Below are positions 34,318 through 43,996 of a DNA stretch of 64,000 nucleotides, piece by piece. Origin of the DNA: Parabacteroides distasonis. GTDB taxonomy: Bacteria; Bacteroidota; Bacteroidia; Bacteroidales; Tannerellaceae. Where the stretch lies: NCBI RefSeq assembly GCF_004793765.1, contig NZ_SRYM01000009.1, positions 1 through 64,000 on the forward strand, read 5' to 3'. The translations under genes and the position numbers were made by a program. How positions within the stretch are numbered: the first letter of the stretch is position 1; every line of letters starts with the position of its first letter. The notes below the pieces were generated by a model. It ran no database searches, was not told the origin of the DNA, and worked only from the letters and a program-made list of their open reading frames with translations.

Positions 34318-35325
34318 ATGAGCGAATATATAGCAAAAGATTTCAAGAAAGGACAACCGCGTTGGTGTCCGGGTTGTGGCGACCATTTCTTTTTAGCCTC
34401 TCTGCACAATGCGATGGCTGAGTTGGGAGTAGCTCCGCATGATACGGCCGTTATCTCCGGTATCGGATGTTCAAGCCGTCTTCCCTATTATATGAATACG
34501 TATGCTATGCAGACGATCCATGGCCGTGCGGCAGCCATATCAACCGGTTTTAAGGTGGCGAATCCGAATATGACGGTTTGGCAGATCTCTGGTGATGGCG
34601 ATGGATTAGCTATTGGTGGTAATCATTTTATCCATGCGGTGCGCCGCAACATCGATATTAATATGATCCTTTTGAACAACCGTATCTATGGATTGACAAA
34701 AGGGCAATACTCACCTACTTCCCCGCGTGGATTTGTCAGTAAATCTTCTCCCTATGGAACGGTTGAGGACCCATTCCATCCGGCAGAACTTTGTTTCGGT
34801 GCCCGCGGCCGTTTCTTTGCCCGTGCCGTAGCGACCGATGCCCAAGGTACAGTGGCAGTCTTGAAGGCGGCAGCTAAGCATAAAGGAGCCTCCGTTTGCG
34901 AGATCTTGCAGAACTGTGTGATCTTTAATGACGGGACGCATGAGTCTGTTTATTCGAAGGCCGGCCGTGCGAAGAATGCGATTTATTTGGAGCATGGTAA
35001 ACCTATGTTGTTTGGCGAGAACAAGGAGTTCGGTTTGATGCAAGAAGGCTTTGGTTTGAAAGTGGTGAAGATCGGAGAGAATGGTATCACTGAGAAGGAC
35101 ATATTGGTACATGATGCCCATTGTATGGATAATACTTTGCAATTGAAGCTAGCCTTGATGGAAGGTCCGGATTTCCCGATTGCCTTAGGTGTGATCCGTG
35201 ATGTGGAAGCTCCAACCTATAATGAGGCTGTTCATGAGCAGATCGAGGAGGTTTCCGGTAAGAAGAAATACCATAATTTCCAAGAATTGCTGATGACAAA
35301 TGATATTTGGGAAGTGAAAGAATAA
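34318..35325 (+). CDS. korB: 2-oxoacid:ferredoxin oxidoreductase subunit beta
   Basis: A 335-residue thiamine-diphosphate-binding beta subunit. RWCPGCGDH carries a CxxC typical of the family. The ThDP/Mg motif is SGDGDGLAIGG...LLNNRIYGLTKGQ. It lies 23 bp after korA in the same operon and is followed by a clear terminator. Confidence 0.92.
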   Translation: MSEYIAKDFKKGQPRWCPGCGDHFFLASLHNAMAELGVAPHDTAVISGIGCSSRLPYYMNTYAMQTIHGRAAAISTGFKVANPNMTVWQISGDGDGLAIGGNHFIHAVRRNIDINMILLNNRIYGLTKGQYSPTSPRGFVSKSSPYGTVEDPFHPAELCFGARGRFFARAVATDAQGTVAVLKAAAKHKGASVCEILQNCVIFNDGTHESVYSKAGRAKNAIYLEHGKPMLFGENKEFGLMQEGFGLKVVKIGENGITEKDILVHDAHCMDNTLQLKLALMEGPDFPIALGVIRDVEAPTYNEAVHEQIEEVSGKKKYHNFQELLMTNDIWEVKE

Positions 35326-35345
35326 TCATTTCCTCTTCTGCTACA

Positions 35346-35390
35346 AGAAGCCACAAGCCCAAGTGAAAAATGGGGTTGTGGCTTTTTTCA
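35346..35390 (+). terminator. Rho-independent terminator after korB
   Basis: AGCCACAA-CCC pairs with GGG-TTGTGGCT and is followed by TTTTTT. Confidence 0.85.
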
Positions 35391-35512
35391 TTTAGGATAT
35401 GATTTGTAAACTCTATATTACAAATAGACTAGGAGTTTTGTTAATTGCATGGAAAAGAGTAATTATTACTGAAAAATTTCCTTAATAAGGTGTGTGCGAT
35501 AAAAAAAAATAT

Positions 35513-35520
35513 TACTTTTG
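35513..35520 (+). promoter_or_regulatory. -7 promoter element for pckA
   Basis: TACTTTTG fits TAnnTTTG. Transcription would start about 7 bp downstream, leaving a leader of about 110 nt. Confidence 0.55.
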
Positions 35521-35535
35521 TACCGCGGTTAACAA

Positions 35536-35577
35536 GGTGGAGTTGCAGCAAGCTCCAAAAGGTCGGAAAGCCTCACC
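35536..35577 (+). promoter_or_regulatory. Possible three-way-junction leader of pckA
   Basis: The transcript could fold with GGTG (35536-35539) pairing CACC (35574-35577) around two hairpins. The first pairs GAG-TTG with CAA-CTC with one bulge (35540-35555). The second pairs AGG with CCT (35560-35573). The stems are short, so this may be chance or a post-transcriptional control element. I do not recognise a known riboswitch. Confidence 0.3.
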
Positions 35578-35637
35578 GTGTCGAACTAGAGTAGAGAGAA
35601 AAGTTATATAAAGTCAATCATTTAAATTAAATTCAAG

Positions 35638-37245
35638 ATGGCTAATTTAGATTTAAGCAAGTACGGAATTGTAGATGTGAAAGAAATCATTCACAACCCG
35701 TCTTATGATGTTCTGTTCGCAGAAGAAACTAAACCGAGTTTGGAAGGCTTCGAGAAAGGCCAAGTAACTGAGCTAGGTGCTGTAAACGTGATGACTGGTA
35801 TTTATACAGGTCGTTCTCCTAAAGATAAATTTTTCGTAAAGAATGAAGCCAGCGAAGATTCTGTATGGTGGACTTCTGATGAATATAAGAATGATAACAA
35901 GCCTTGTTCTGAGGCTGCTTGGGCAGACTTGAAGGCTAAAGCCGTAAAAGAATTGTCTGGCAAACGTTTGTTCGTTGTCGATACATTCTGTGGCGCTAAC
36001 GAGGCTACTCGTTTGAAAGTACGTTTCATTATGGAGGTTGCTTGGCAAGCTCACTTCGTAACTAATATGTTCATCCGTCCGACAGCTGAGGAATTGGCTA
36101 ACTACGGCGAACCTGATTTCGTTTCTTTCAACGCAGCTAAGGCTAAAGTTGACAACTACAAAGAATTAGGCTTGAACTCTGAGACTGCTACTGTTTTCAA
36201 CTTGAAGACTAAAGAGCAAGTTATCTTGAATACTTGGTACGGTGGTGAGATGAAGAAGGGTATCTTCTCTATCATGAACTACTTGAACCCGTTGCGTGGT
36301 ATCGCTTCTATGCACTGCTCCGCTAACACGGATAAAGAAGGCAAGAGTTCCGCTATCTTCTTCGGTTTGTCTGGTACAGGTAAGACTACTTTGTCTACAG
36401 ACCCGAAACGTCTGTTGATCGGTGACGATGAGCATGGATGGGATAACGAAGGTGTATTCAACTACGAGGGTGGTTGCTACGCTAAGGTTATCAACTTGGA
36501 CAAAGAGAGCGAGCCGGATATCTATAACGCTATCAAACGTGACGCTCTTCTTGAGAACGTAACAGTTGCCGCTGATGGTAAGATTGATTTCGCTGATAAG
36601 TCTGTTACAGAGAACACTCGTGTTTCTTATCCGATCTATCATATCGAGAACATCGTTAAGCCGGTTTCTAAAGGCCCGCACGCAAAACAAGTTATCTTCT
36701 TGTCTGCTGACGCATTCGGTGTATTGCCTCCAGTATCTATCTTGACTCCGGAGCAAACTCAATACTACTTCTTGTCTGGATTTACCGCTAAATTAGCAGG
36801 TACAGAGCGTGGTATCACAGAGCCGACTCCTACATTCTCCGCTTGTTTCGGTGCTGCTTTCTTGTCATTGCACCCGACAAAATACGGCGAAGAGTTAGTT
36901 AAGAAGATGGAAATGACTGGTGCTAAGGCTTACTTGGTGAACACAGGTTGGAACGGTACTGGCAAGCGTATCTCTATCAAAGATACAAGAGGTATCATCG
37001 ATGCTATCCTTGATGGTTCTATTAACGAGGCTCCGACAAAGAAGATCCCGTATTTCGACTTCGAGGTTCCGACTGTATTACCGGGCGTAGATCCGAATAT
37101 CTTAGATCCTCGCGATACTTATGCTGACGCTGCTCAATGGGATGAGAAGGCTAAGGATTTGGCTGCTCGTTTCATCAAGAACTTCGCTAAGTTCACGGGT
37201 AACGAAGCTGGTAAGGCATTGGTTGCTGCTGGTCCTCAGTTATAA
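35638..37245 (+). CDS. pckA: Phosphoenolpyruvate carboxykinase (ATP)
   Basis: A 535-residue PEP carboxykinase interconverting oxaloacetate and PEP. In gut Bacteroidales it works mainly in the CO2-fixing direction toward succinate. It shows the kinase-1a loop [12 protein letters not shown], the metal-site [11 protein letters not shown] and the TGRSPKDKF oxaloacetate-binding segment. The codon use is strongly biased toward a few codons, as in highly expressed genes. Confidence 0.97.
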   Translation: MANLDLSKYGIVDVKEIIHNPSYDVLFAEETKPSLEGFEKGQVTELGAVNVMTGIYTGRSPKDKFFVKNEASEDSVWWTSDEYKNDNKPCSEAAWADLKAKAVKELSGKRLFVVDTFCGANEATRLKVRFIMEVAWQAHFVTNMFIRPTAEELANYGEPDFVSFNAAKAKVDNYKELGLNSETATVFNLKTKEQVILNTWYGGEMKKGIFSIMNYLNPLRGIASMHCSANTDKEGKSSAIFFGLSGTGKTTLSTDPKRLLIGDDEHGWDNEGVFNYEGGCYAKVINLDKESEPDIYNAIKRDALLENVTVAADGKIDFADKSVTENTRVSYPIYHIENIVKPVSKGPHAKQVIFLSADAFGVLPPVSILTPEQTQYYFLSGFTAKLAGTERGITEPTPTFSACFGAAFLSLHPTKYGEELVKKMEMTGAKAYLVNTGWNGTGKRISIKDTRGIIDAILDGSINEAPTKKIPYFDFEVPTVLPGVDPNILDPRDTYADAAQWDEKAKDLAARFIKNFAKFTGNEAGKALVAAGPQL

Positions 37246-37254
37246 TTGCTTAAA

Positions 37255-37282
37255 AAACCTTGATCAAAAAAGGTCAAGGTTT
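37255..37282 (+). terminator. Hairpin directly after pckA
   Basis: AAACCTTGA pairs with TCAAGGTTT 10 bp after the stop. A weak T-run follows, so it may be a processing or stability hairpin. Confidence 0.55.
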
Positions 37283-37296
37283 AAAAATATCTTTAT

Positions 37297-37332
37297 AAAA
37301 AAGCGTGGAATTACTAATTCTGCGCTTTTTTT
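37297..37332 (+). terminator. Rho-independent terminator of pckA
   Basis: AAAAAAGCG...GGAATTA pairs with TAATTC...CGC and runs into TTTTTTT. It is the main terminator after the first hairpin. Confidence 0.75.
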
Positions 37333-37434
37333 ATGATAACTGCGTTAATTTTATTATAAATGTGAAGTAGTTTTAAAAAATATTCCTACCTTTAGACCGG
37401 ATTATCTGTTATAAGAAGAGCTTAAAAAGGAGTA

Positions 37435-38535
37435 ATGATAAAAAAATTGGCACTTATTATTGGCTTTATAATTTGTTTGTCATCTTGTGGCAAGGATTAT
37501 GTCTATCGGATTGAAGGGGAACTTTCTAATCTGGAAGATCAAACCGTATATGCTGTATTTGAGAAGGATAATTATAAAGTGGTTGATACAGTGGCTTGTA
37601 CGAAACCCGGGCAGTTCCAGATCGATCAACATGAAGCGGGTTTCCATTGTGTGACTATCTTCTTTGCGGATAAAGAGCATTGGGTTACGGCTTATCTGGA
37701 ACCGGGAGAAACCGTGAAAATCACGGGCGACGCTAACTCTCCATTGCTATTGCAGGTAAAGGGGGGACGGACAAATGATAAGTTGACCGCTTTTAAGAAA
37801 AAACTCGCTCCTTTGTTGACTGAATTAACAAATTTATCAAATTCTTTAAATAGTAAGGATTTGAATGATACGATTGAGGAGACAGATATCGCTGCTCGTT
37901 TGGCAAATGTGAATATGCAACTGAGCGAGGAAGCGATTCGGTATGTTAAAGAGAACCCGGATGAAGAGGCTTCTGCTGTCTTGATTCAATCTTTCTTTTC
38001 AGATCCCGATGATACTCGTAAAATTGATGAATTGTTGGCGTTATTGAATCCGAGGTTGAAAGACTTTTATCTGGTAAAGGAGCTGGAGCAATATAGTGCC
38101 CGTGCGAAACGCACGGCTTTGGGTGCGGAGGCTCCCGATTTCTCCGTAAAGAATATTTATGGAAATACGGTTAGTTTGGACTCTTTTCCGCAGAAATATT
38201 TATTGCTGACGTTTACCGCTCCTTGGTGTGATATGTGCCAGACTGAGGATCTATATCTGGATAAGGTAGCGATGAAATATCCGAAAGATCAGTTGGACAT
38301 TCTTTTGGTTAGCTTGGACGATAATCCGGATAATGTCCGGGATGTACTGAAGAAGGATAGTATAGCGTGGAATCTGGTAACGGATTCGGCCGGACAAGCG
38401 GCTATGTTGATAGATCTGTATAACGTAAGCGTATTGCCACGCTGTTTCTTGATAGATGAGGATCATAAGATCTTGATGAAAACAGAGAATGGAATCGAGA
38501 TCAAGCAAACACTGGAGAACTTGTTCGAAGACTGA
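37435..38535 (+). CDS. TlpA-like thioredoxin-fold lipoprotein (DUF4369 N-terminus)
   Basis: A 366-residue lipoprotein (lipobox LSSC, Cys18 or so) with an N-terminal beta-rich DUF4369-type domain, a helical linker (about 110-220) and a C-terminal thioredoxin-like domain. The redox site is WCDMC (about residues 264-268), replacing the usual WCxxC with Asp-Met. It likely handles disulfides or haem-protein maturation in the periplasm, as Bacteroidetes TlpA-like proteins are thought to do. It is a stand-alone gene upstream of the ComM-like ATPase. Confidence 0.85.
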   Translation: MIKKLALIIGFIICLSSCGKDYVYRIEGELSNLEDQTVYAVFEKDNYKVVDTVACTKPGQFQIDQHEAGFHCVTIFFADKEHWVTAYLEPGETVKITGDANSPLLLQVKGGRTNDKLTAFKKKLAPLLTELTNLSNSLNSKDLNDTIEETDIAARLANVNMQLSEEAIRYVKENPDEEASAVLIQSFFSDPDDTRKIDELLALLNPRLKDFYLVKELEQYSARAKRTALGAEAPDFSVKNIYGNTVSLDSFPQKYLLLTFTAPWCDMCQTEDLYLDKVAMKYPKDQLDILLVSLDDNPDNVRDVLKKDSIAWNLVTDSAGQAAMLIDLYNVSVLPRCFLIDEDHKILMKTENGIEIKQTLENLFED

Positions 38536-38595
38536 GCGATTGAAAACAGGAGGTTCCGGTTTTAATTTGTAATTAGTAACTCAAAATTCTTAACT

Positions 38596-40134
38596 ATGTT
38601 AGTAAAATCTTATGCCGCTGCCGTGCAGGGGATTTCCGCTACGGTCGTTACCGTAGAAGTGAACTGTTCCAAAGGTATCCAATTCTTTTTAGTCGGTCTT
38701 CCGGACGTGGCTGTTCGTGAGAGCCATGAACGCATTATCTCGGCTCTTCAAGTATGTGGTTATAAATTCCCCCGTAATCGTATCGTTATTAATATGGCCC
38801 CCGCAGATATCCGTAAGGAAGGGTCTTCTTATGATCTGCCTTTGGCGATCGGTATTCTGGCGGCGGCAGAGCAGATAGATTCATCCAACTTATCCAAATT
38901 CGTATTGATGGGCGAGCTTTCTATGGACGGGAGCCTCCAACCGATAAAAGGGGCATTGCCTATTGCTATCAAGGCTAGGGAAGAAGGCTTTAAGGGCTTT
39001 ATCTTACCCAAGCAAAACGCTTGTGAGGCTGCGGTGGTGAACGATCTGGAAGTGTATGGAGCTTCGAATATCAAAGAGGTGCTGGAGTTTATGGAGGGGA
39101 AACCTACATTGCGGCCTACGGTCATTGATACCCGTAAGGAGTTTTACGACCGCCAGCAATTGTTTGATTGCGATTTCTCCGATGTCCGGGGACAAGAGAA
39201 CGTGAAGCGTGCGATGGAGGTGGCCGCCGCCGGCGGACATAATCTGATCATGGTAGGTCCTCCCGGAAGTGGCAAGTCCATGTTGGCGAAACGTCTCCCT
39301 ACGATCTTGCCTCCCTTTACCTTGCATGAGTCCTTGGAAACAACTAAAATCCATTCCGTAGCCGGTAAGATAGGAGGTGGCACCTCCTTGATGGTACAAC
39401 GTCCTTTCCGCTCTCCCCATCATACGATCTCTAATGTCGCCATGGTAGGAGGGGGCACTTTCCCGCAGCCGGGAGAGATCAGCTTGGCTCACAATGGTGT
39501 CCTTTTTTTGGATGAGTTGCCGGAATTTAACAGGAGTGTCTTGGAAGTCATGCGGCAGCCATTGGAAGATCGAGTGATCAATATCTCCCGTGCCCGTTTC
39601 ACGGTGGAATATCCGGCCGGCTTTATGCTTGTGGCCTCCATGAATCCTTGTCCCTGCGGCTACTACAACCATCCGGACCGTCCTTGCCTCTGTTCTCCCG
39701 GAGCCGTCCAGAAATATATGAACCGCATTTCCGGCCCTTTATTGGACCGTATCGATATCCAGATAGAGATTGTCCCTGTCCCTTTCGAGAAGATCTCCGA
39801 ACGACAACCCTCTGAGCCGAGCCTCGCCATCCGCGAACGTGTGATCAAAGCTCGTACGATCCAAGAGAGACGCTTCGCCGCTTACGAGGGTATCCATTGC
39901 AATGCCCAGATGAACTCTAAATTGCTCCACCAATACGCTGTCCCTGATGCGGCAGGCCTCTCCATCTTGAAAACGGCCATGCAGCGCCTCTGCCTTTCTG
40001 CCCGTGCTTACGATCGTATCTTGAAAGTTTCCCGTACGATAGCGGACTTGGAAGGTTCCGAACGTATAGAGGTACGGCATCTGGCGGAGGCGATACAGTA
40101 TAGGAGCTTGGATAGGGAGAATTGGGGGATGTGA
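38596..40134 (+). CDS. comM: YifB/ComM-family Mg-chelatase-like AAA ATPase
   Basis: A 512-residue protein with an N-terminal Lon-S16-like domain (VGLPDVAVRESHERI), a Mg-chelatase-type AAA domain with Walker A GPPGSGKSMLAK and Walker B VLFLDELPEF, a zinc-like CPCGYYNHPDRPCLC cluster, and the C-terminal Mg-chelatase domain. In Vibrio, ComM is a hexameric branch-migration helicase for natural transformation. A role in recombination here is inference, and competence is unproven. Confidence 0.92.
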   Translation: MLVKSYAAAVQGISATVVTVEVNCSKGIQFFLVGLPDVAVRESHERIISALQVCGYKFPRNRIVINMAPADIRKEGSSYDLPLAIGILAAAEQIDSSNLSKFVLMGELSMDGSLQPIKGALPIAIKAREEGFKGFILPKQNACEAAVVNDLEVYGASNIKEVLEFMEGKPTLRPTVIDTRKEFYDRQQLFDCDFSDVRGQENVKRAMEVAAAGGHNLIMVGPPGSGKSMLAKRLPTILPPFTLHESLETTKIHSVAGKIGGGTSLMVQRPFRSPHHTISNVAMVGGGTFPQPGEISLAHNGVLFLDELPEFNRSVLEVMRQPLEDRVINISRARFTVEYPAGFMLVASMNPCPCGYYNHPDRPCLCSPGAVQKYMNRISGPLLDRIDIQIEIVPVPFEKISERQPSEPSLAIRERVIKARTIQERRFAAYEGIHCNAQMNSKLLHQYAVPDAAGLSILKTAMQRLCLSARAYDRILKVSRTIADLEGSERIEVRHLAEAIQYRSLDRENWGM

Positions 40135-40141
40135 GTATTGA

Positions 40142-40990
40142 CTAACTATTCCTATACTCCTGCGGGCTCATGCCTACATGCCGCTTGAAATACTTCCCGA
40201 AGAAAGACATGTTCGTGAAGTTCAACGCATAGGCGATGTCGTGGATGGAAAGATTCGTTGATTTCAGCTGCGCTTTCGCGTCCATGATGACCATGTAGGT
40301 GATGATCTCTACGCAAGTTTTGCCGGTTGTTTGTTTGACGATGCTGCTTAGGTGCGCTTGTGTGATGCCAAGCCGCTTGGCATACCATGCAACGGATCGT
40401 TGCATGGTGTAGTTTTGCATTACTAATTGCGTGAAGTTCTTGCTGATTTGCTCCGCTTTGGAGAGGTTTTGTTTATCAGCCGTTTGATCTTTATACATGG
40501 TGCTAACTCCCATTAATATACCAGCGAATAAATGATTGATAACATTTCTGCTCAGCTGAGAGCCACACAACTCATAGGTCTTGATCAGCAATTCGAAATA
40601 GTCTTTCAATAGAGACAGTGTTTTGTCTTTCGGTTTATAGATCGGATTTTCTTTCACGATATAGTGCATATCTATGACCGATTTATTTGCGTTAGCCTTT
40701 TCAAGGAAATCGGACGAAAATCCTATGAAATAGATTTGCAGGTCTCCACCTATCTTATGAATCTGGAAAATACTGCCTGGCAAGATCGAGATAAAACTTC
40801 CCGGCTCTACCTTAAACTGCGTCAGGTTGATGGAGGCCTCCACCTCTCCGCTCAGGCAGAACACGAAGATCCCCGCTTTCAGTCGGCAGGGGTAATTGGC
40901 GTAGAGGCTCAGCAGACCGATATCTCCGGCCGTGAGCTTCCCGATGACCCAATCTTGGGGCAGGTCTATTTTAGGGATGTCTTTTTCCAT
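40142..40990 (-). CDS. AraC-family transcriptional regulator
   Basis: A 282-residue regulator with an N-terminal cupin-like sensory domain and a C-terminal double helix-turn-helix (LGITQAHLSSIVKQTTG, then IHDIAYALNFTNMSFFGKYF and MSPQEYR). A longer frame opens at 41044, but the promoter -7 (41036-41043) lies there and a good GGAG-type ribosome site precedes the ATG at 40990. It faces away from the DUF4493 locus across 0.8 kb, so a regulatory link is possible but not shown. Confidence 0.88.
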   Translation of the reverse strand: MEKDIPKIDLPQDWVIGKLTAGDIGLLSLYANYPCRLKAGIFVFCLSGEVEASINLTQFKVEPGSFISILPGSIFQIHKIGGDLQIYFIGFSSDFLEKANANKSVIDMHYIVKENPIYKPKDKTLSLLKDYFELLIKTYELCGSQLSRNVINHLFAGILMGVSTMYKDQTADKQNLSKAEQISKNFTQLVMQNYTMQRSVAWYAKRLGITQAHLSSIVKQTTGKTCVEIITYMVIMDAKAQLKSTNLSIHDIAYALNFTNMSFFGKYFKRHVGMSPQEYRNS

Positions 40991-41035
40991 GTCTCTCCTA
41001 TCATTCCTTAAGCATGAATACTTGGCAAAAGTAGA

Positions 41036-41043
41036 TATTTTCA
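41036..41043 (-). promoter_or_regulatory. -7 promoter element for the AraC gene
   Basis: TACTTTTG on the minus strand fits TAnnTTTG and lies 46 bp from the chosen start. Confidence 0.5.
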
Positions 41044-41308
41044 AAGATTTGTCGTGTCTTTTCGCGGAATATTTCTTGTGCTTGGTAGGATTGAGCTTCG
41101 CTTTTCCTGGAAAGCATATTTGTTATTGTAATCCTGTCTTTTGTGACGTTTTGATCAAAAGGGGCCGCATATCGTGATAAGGCTGTTTCCTTGGTTTGCC
41201 AAAATAGCGGGAGCACACAGGTAATACACGGCCTTTTTTGTGAGAAAACCGTATTTTGGATACCTTTTAGGCGGCAAAAGTGTATGCGATAGGTGTCGTT
41301 GGGCAATG

Positions 41309-41603
41309 CCGATACTGCCGTTGGGCATCGTAAGTAGTCGAGAACTGGATCGTGAGTAGTCGTGAATGGGCATTCGTATACCGGTATAACCCGATTCTTG
41401 TCCCCCGGATTTCCCTTTTTTACGCTCCGAATATGAATTAGTATGAATTGTTTTCGTTAGAATAAAAGGCCGTTTTGGGATATAGAACTATTAAACAGTG
41501 GATTGTGGTTTTTTTCTTGAAAATTTGGGAACGGCACGTACTTTTACCCGGAATAATCGATTCTTCGGGAGTTAAGATTACAAATTGTCATTTTGTAACG
41601 ATC
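41309..41603 (+). repeat. Dispersed ~295-bp noncoding repeat, copy C
   Basis: It has the same orientation as copy A. It contains a doubled inner word (CGTAAGTAGTCG, then CGTGAGTAGTCG) around AACTGGATC, the AATATGAATTAG block and a terminal palindrome TTACAAA-N6-TTTGTAA (41578-41600 region). It lies about 250 bp upstream of the first DUF4493 gene. Confidence 0.8.
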
Positions 41604-41857
41604 TTTCTTCCACGGTCAAGGCGATGGCTTGTTGCTTTGTGCTATTTGAAAAAGAGAACAGAGGCTTACAAAAATCGGACATAATTGTTTTCTTAAACAC
41701 TTCTGTATGTGTGGGAGTGAGAAGTGAAATCTAAAAAAGAGAATAGGTAATCATATAAACAGACCTTGTGTGTGTTGTTGGGATGTTGTTCTTTTGCAGT
41801 TGAATTTGGGTTTGAATATCCTTATTGTTGAGGAGTGAGTATATTAAAGATATTAAT

Positions 41858-42661
41858 ATGAGAAAAATGAGATTTATGAGTTGGGGGATGGCTTGTCTGC
41901 TGGGCGGATGCCTGTCGCTGGCCTCTTGCCAACAGGAGGAGTTGGGAGGAGTGCCTGTGGCGAAAGGGACGGGGACGATCACGCTCGAACTGAATGCGCA
42001 GCCGGGATTCGCTTCCGGTTCCAAGACGAAGGCGGTGGATGAGGCTGCCTATAAAGATAAGAATGGATATACGTTGCAGATCCTTTCTGGTGATAGGATT
42101 AAGGATGAGTTCTTATTTAAGGATCGGCCTGCCTCGATAGAGCTGGAGGAGGGCGCATATAAGCTGAAGGCTTTTTATGGCAAGGAACAAGTGGCTTCCC
42201 GAAATGAGTTTTACGTGTATGGAGAGAAGGCGTTTGGTGTGAAAGGGGGCGATCAGGACAAATCGGTCTCCGTTGAATGTGTGCCTACTTGCGCCAAGGT
42301 ACAAGTGAATTTTGATGTGACGATGGCTACCTATTTCAGCGACTATAAGGTGGTGTATGATACCAAGGCGTTGAACGGATCTACCACGGCTACGTGGGCG
42401 AAAGGTGATATGGAACCTTGGTACCTGAAGGTCGATAAGGCGGGTGAGACGGTCAAGGCTACGATCACCTTGACTCCAAAGGCGGAGTATGAGACCAAGG
42501 AGGCCTCGGTCGTCCAGACAAAAACGTTAAGTCCGAACCAAGGCTGGACATTGAAGGTGAAGCCGAATTACAACCATGGCCAGTTAGGCTTGGAGATCAC
42601 GATAGATGAGACAACAGAGGACAAGCCGATCGATATTGTAATCCCTCCGACTTGGAAATAA
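41858..42661 (+). CDS. DUF4493 lipoprotein 1
   Basis: A 267-residue lipoprotein (LSLASC, Cys24) whose mature part starts with the pattern shared by the genes that follow: G-T-I-T-L-E-L ... TKA. A DUF4493-like fold is suggested by the SIELEEGAYKLKAFYGKE, FYVYGEKAF and SVECVPTCAKVQVNFDV segments. DUF4493 proteins are Bacteroidales surface lipoproteins thought to be related to fimbrial subunits. It is the first gene of the locus. The ATG at 41858 is chosen because it gives a normal signal peptide, while a longer frame opens at 41825. Confidence 0.8.
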   Translation: MRKMRFMSWGMACLLGGCLSLASCQQEELGGVPVAKGTGTITLELNAQPGFASGSKTKAVDEAAYKDKNGYTLQILSGDRIKDEFLFKDRPASIELEEGAYKLKAFYGKEQVASRNEFYVYGEKAFGVKGGDQDKSVSVECVPTCAKVQVNFDVTMATYFSDYKVVYDTKALNGSTTATWAKGDMEPWYLKVDKAGETVKATITLTPKAEYETKEASVVQTKTLSPNQGWTLKVKPNYNHGQLGLEITIDETTEDKPIDIVIPPTWK

Positions 42662-42674
42662 ATAAGAAAAGGAA

Positions 42675-43985
42675 ATGAAAGCATTGAATCAGATAGGAAT
42701 GGCCTTTTGCCTGTTGGTGGGCCTGGCTTCTTGCGAGATGCGGGAAGAGATCTTGGGTAAGAAGGAATCGCAAGGTTCGGGTTTGTTACGCTTGTCCGTG
42801 GAGGCGATCGCCCCGAAGGTACAAACGAAGTCGGCGGTCGCTACGGATAACTTTGCGGTGAGTATCGTGGGGGTAAGCGATGAGGTGAAGGATTATACGA
42901 AGGATTTCGATAGGGTGAGCGACTTGCCCACTTCTATTGAGTTGTCGGTGGGTACGTATAATGTGGTCTCGCATACACCGGGCAAATTGGAGAAGCGGAT
43001 GGATCACCCTTATTACTTGGGTAACAAGGAGTTGCTGATCGAGAAGGATAAGGATACGCAGGCCAACGTGCAGTGTAAGATGCGAAACAGCCGGATCCAA
43101 TTGAACTATACGGTGGAATTCCTGGCCGCATTTCAATCGTGGACGATTACGTTGGATGATGGTTCTGGTATAGCGTATAGTGTGGAACACGACAATACGG
43201 TGGGAACAACTCCCAAAGCCGGTTACTATGCTTTCGAGGAGAACGGGGCTGAATATGTTACGTTGAATATCCTTGCGACTACCGTTACGGGTAATACGGT
43301 TACTTTTTCCCAGCCTTATTACAAGGCTGATGCGGAGACGGGCTATGAGGAGGGAGATGACTCTAATTTCAAGGGAGGCGATGCGTTGATTATCACCTTG
43401 GATCCTAAAGCTCCGGACGCACCGACGAGTGGTACGATTGGTATCGATGTTACGGTGAATGTCCTTTTCGCCAACTCGGATACGGAGGTGAAGATCGAGG
43501 TGAATGATAAGAATAAGCCTACAGATCCGGGAACAGATCCGGATCCGGACCCGACTCCGGGTGAACAAGAGCCTTCTATGGTGTTGCCTGCCGGAGGTAC
43601 TTATTCTAAGACTGCGATACCGGCTGATTTGAATGCCGTATTGAAAGCACCTACTGGATTGGAGAGTGCGACTGTAAGGATTGAGACCAGCAATGCAGGT
43701 TTTAATGCGATATTGAAAGATCTTTCATTTGATAAAAAACCAGGAGATTTATTGACTGGTGCGGATTTGGTTAATAATTCTGCAATGCAGGAATTGTTTG
43801 ATGCGATAGGGGGAGATAATCCAAAGCAAACACCTCAAAAGGGTGAGACCGAATATGAGTTTCCGATATCGGCTTTTTCTACTTTCTTAGGGGAGTTTGC
43901 GGGTACGCATACATTCTATCTTGAATTGACTGACGCAAATGGCAAGGTCGCTACCGGTTCTCTGACATTAACAATAACTGAGTAA
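42675..43985 (+). CDS. DUF4493 lipoprotein 2
   Basis: A 436-residue lipoprotein (LASC, Cys21). Residues about 35-285 form the DUF4493-like domain (LLRLSVEAI...QTKSA, SIELSVGTYNVVSHT, HPYYLGNKELLI). A Pro/Asp/Thr linker (PTDPGTDPDPDPTPGE, about 285-303) leads to a C-terminal beta-sandwich-like domain of about 130 residues that I do not recognise. It lies 13 bp after the first gene. Confidence 0.8.
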   Translation: MKALNQIGMAFCLLVGLASCEMREEILGKKESQGSGLLRLSVEAIAPKVQTKSAVATDNFAVSIVGVSDEVKDYTKDFDRVSDLPTSIELSVGTYNVVSHTPGKLEKRMDHPYYLGNKELLIEKDKDTQANVQCKMRNSRIQLNYTVEFLAAFQSWTITLDDGSGIAYSVEHDNTVGTTPKAGYYAFEENGAEYVTLNILATTVTGNTVTFSQPYYKADAETGYEEGDDSNFKGGDALIITLDPKAPDAPTSGTIGIDVTVNVLFANSDTEVKIEVNDKNKPTDPGTDPDPDPTPGEQEPSMVLPAGGTYSKTAIPADLNAVLKAPTGLESATVRIETSNAGFNAILKDLSFDKKPGDLLTGADLVNNSAMQELFDAIGGDNPKQTPQKGETEYEFPISAFSTFLGEFAGTHTFYLELTDANGKVATGSLTLTITE

Positions 43986-43996
43986 GGGAGTATCGT

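Larger units (their letters stand above)
35326..35637. other. korB-pckA intergenic region
   Basis: This 312-bp gap holds the korB terminator, the pckA promoter and a potentially structured pckA leader, all listed separately. Nothing else is seen. Confidence 0.6.
40991..41857. other. 0.87-kb noncoding gap before the DUF4493 locus
   Basis: It holds the AraC promoter, copy C of the dispersed repeat (41309-41603) and a weak promoter candidate near 41789. A minus-strand frame at 41155-41373 shares the MPNGS peptide with copy A, but I judge it non-coding. No invertible-promoter inverted repeats were found. Confidence 0.6.

Noticed and set aside
35521-35600. tRNA or known riboswitch in the pckA leader
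   Set aside because: No cloverleaf, acceptor stem or recognisable riboswitch core could be drawn.
41604-41857. Invertible (phase-variable) promoter before the DUF4493 locus
   Set aside because: Such loci in Bacteroidales are often switched by inverting promoters, but I found no pair of inverted repeats bracketing a promoter here. Only a weak TTCTTTTG element near 41789 is seen.
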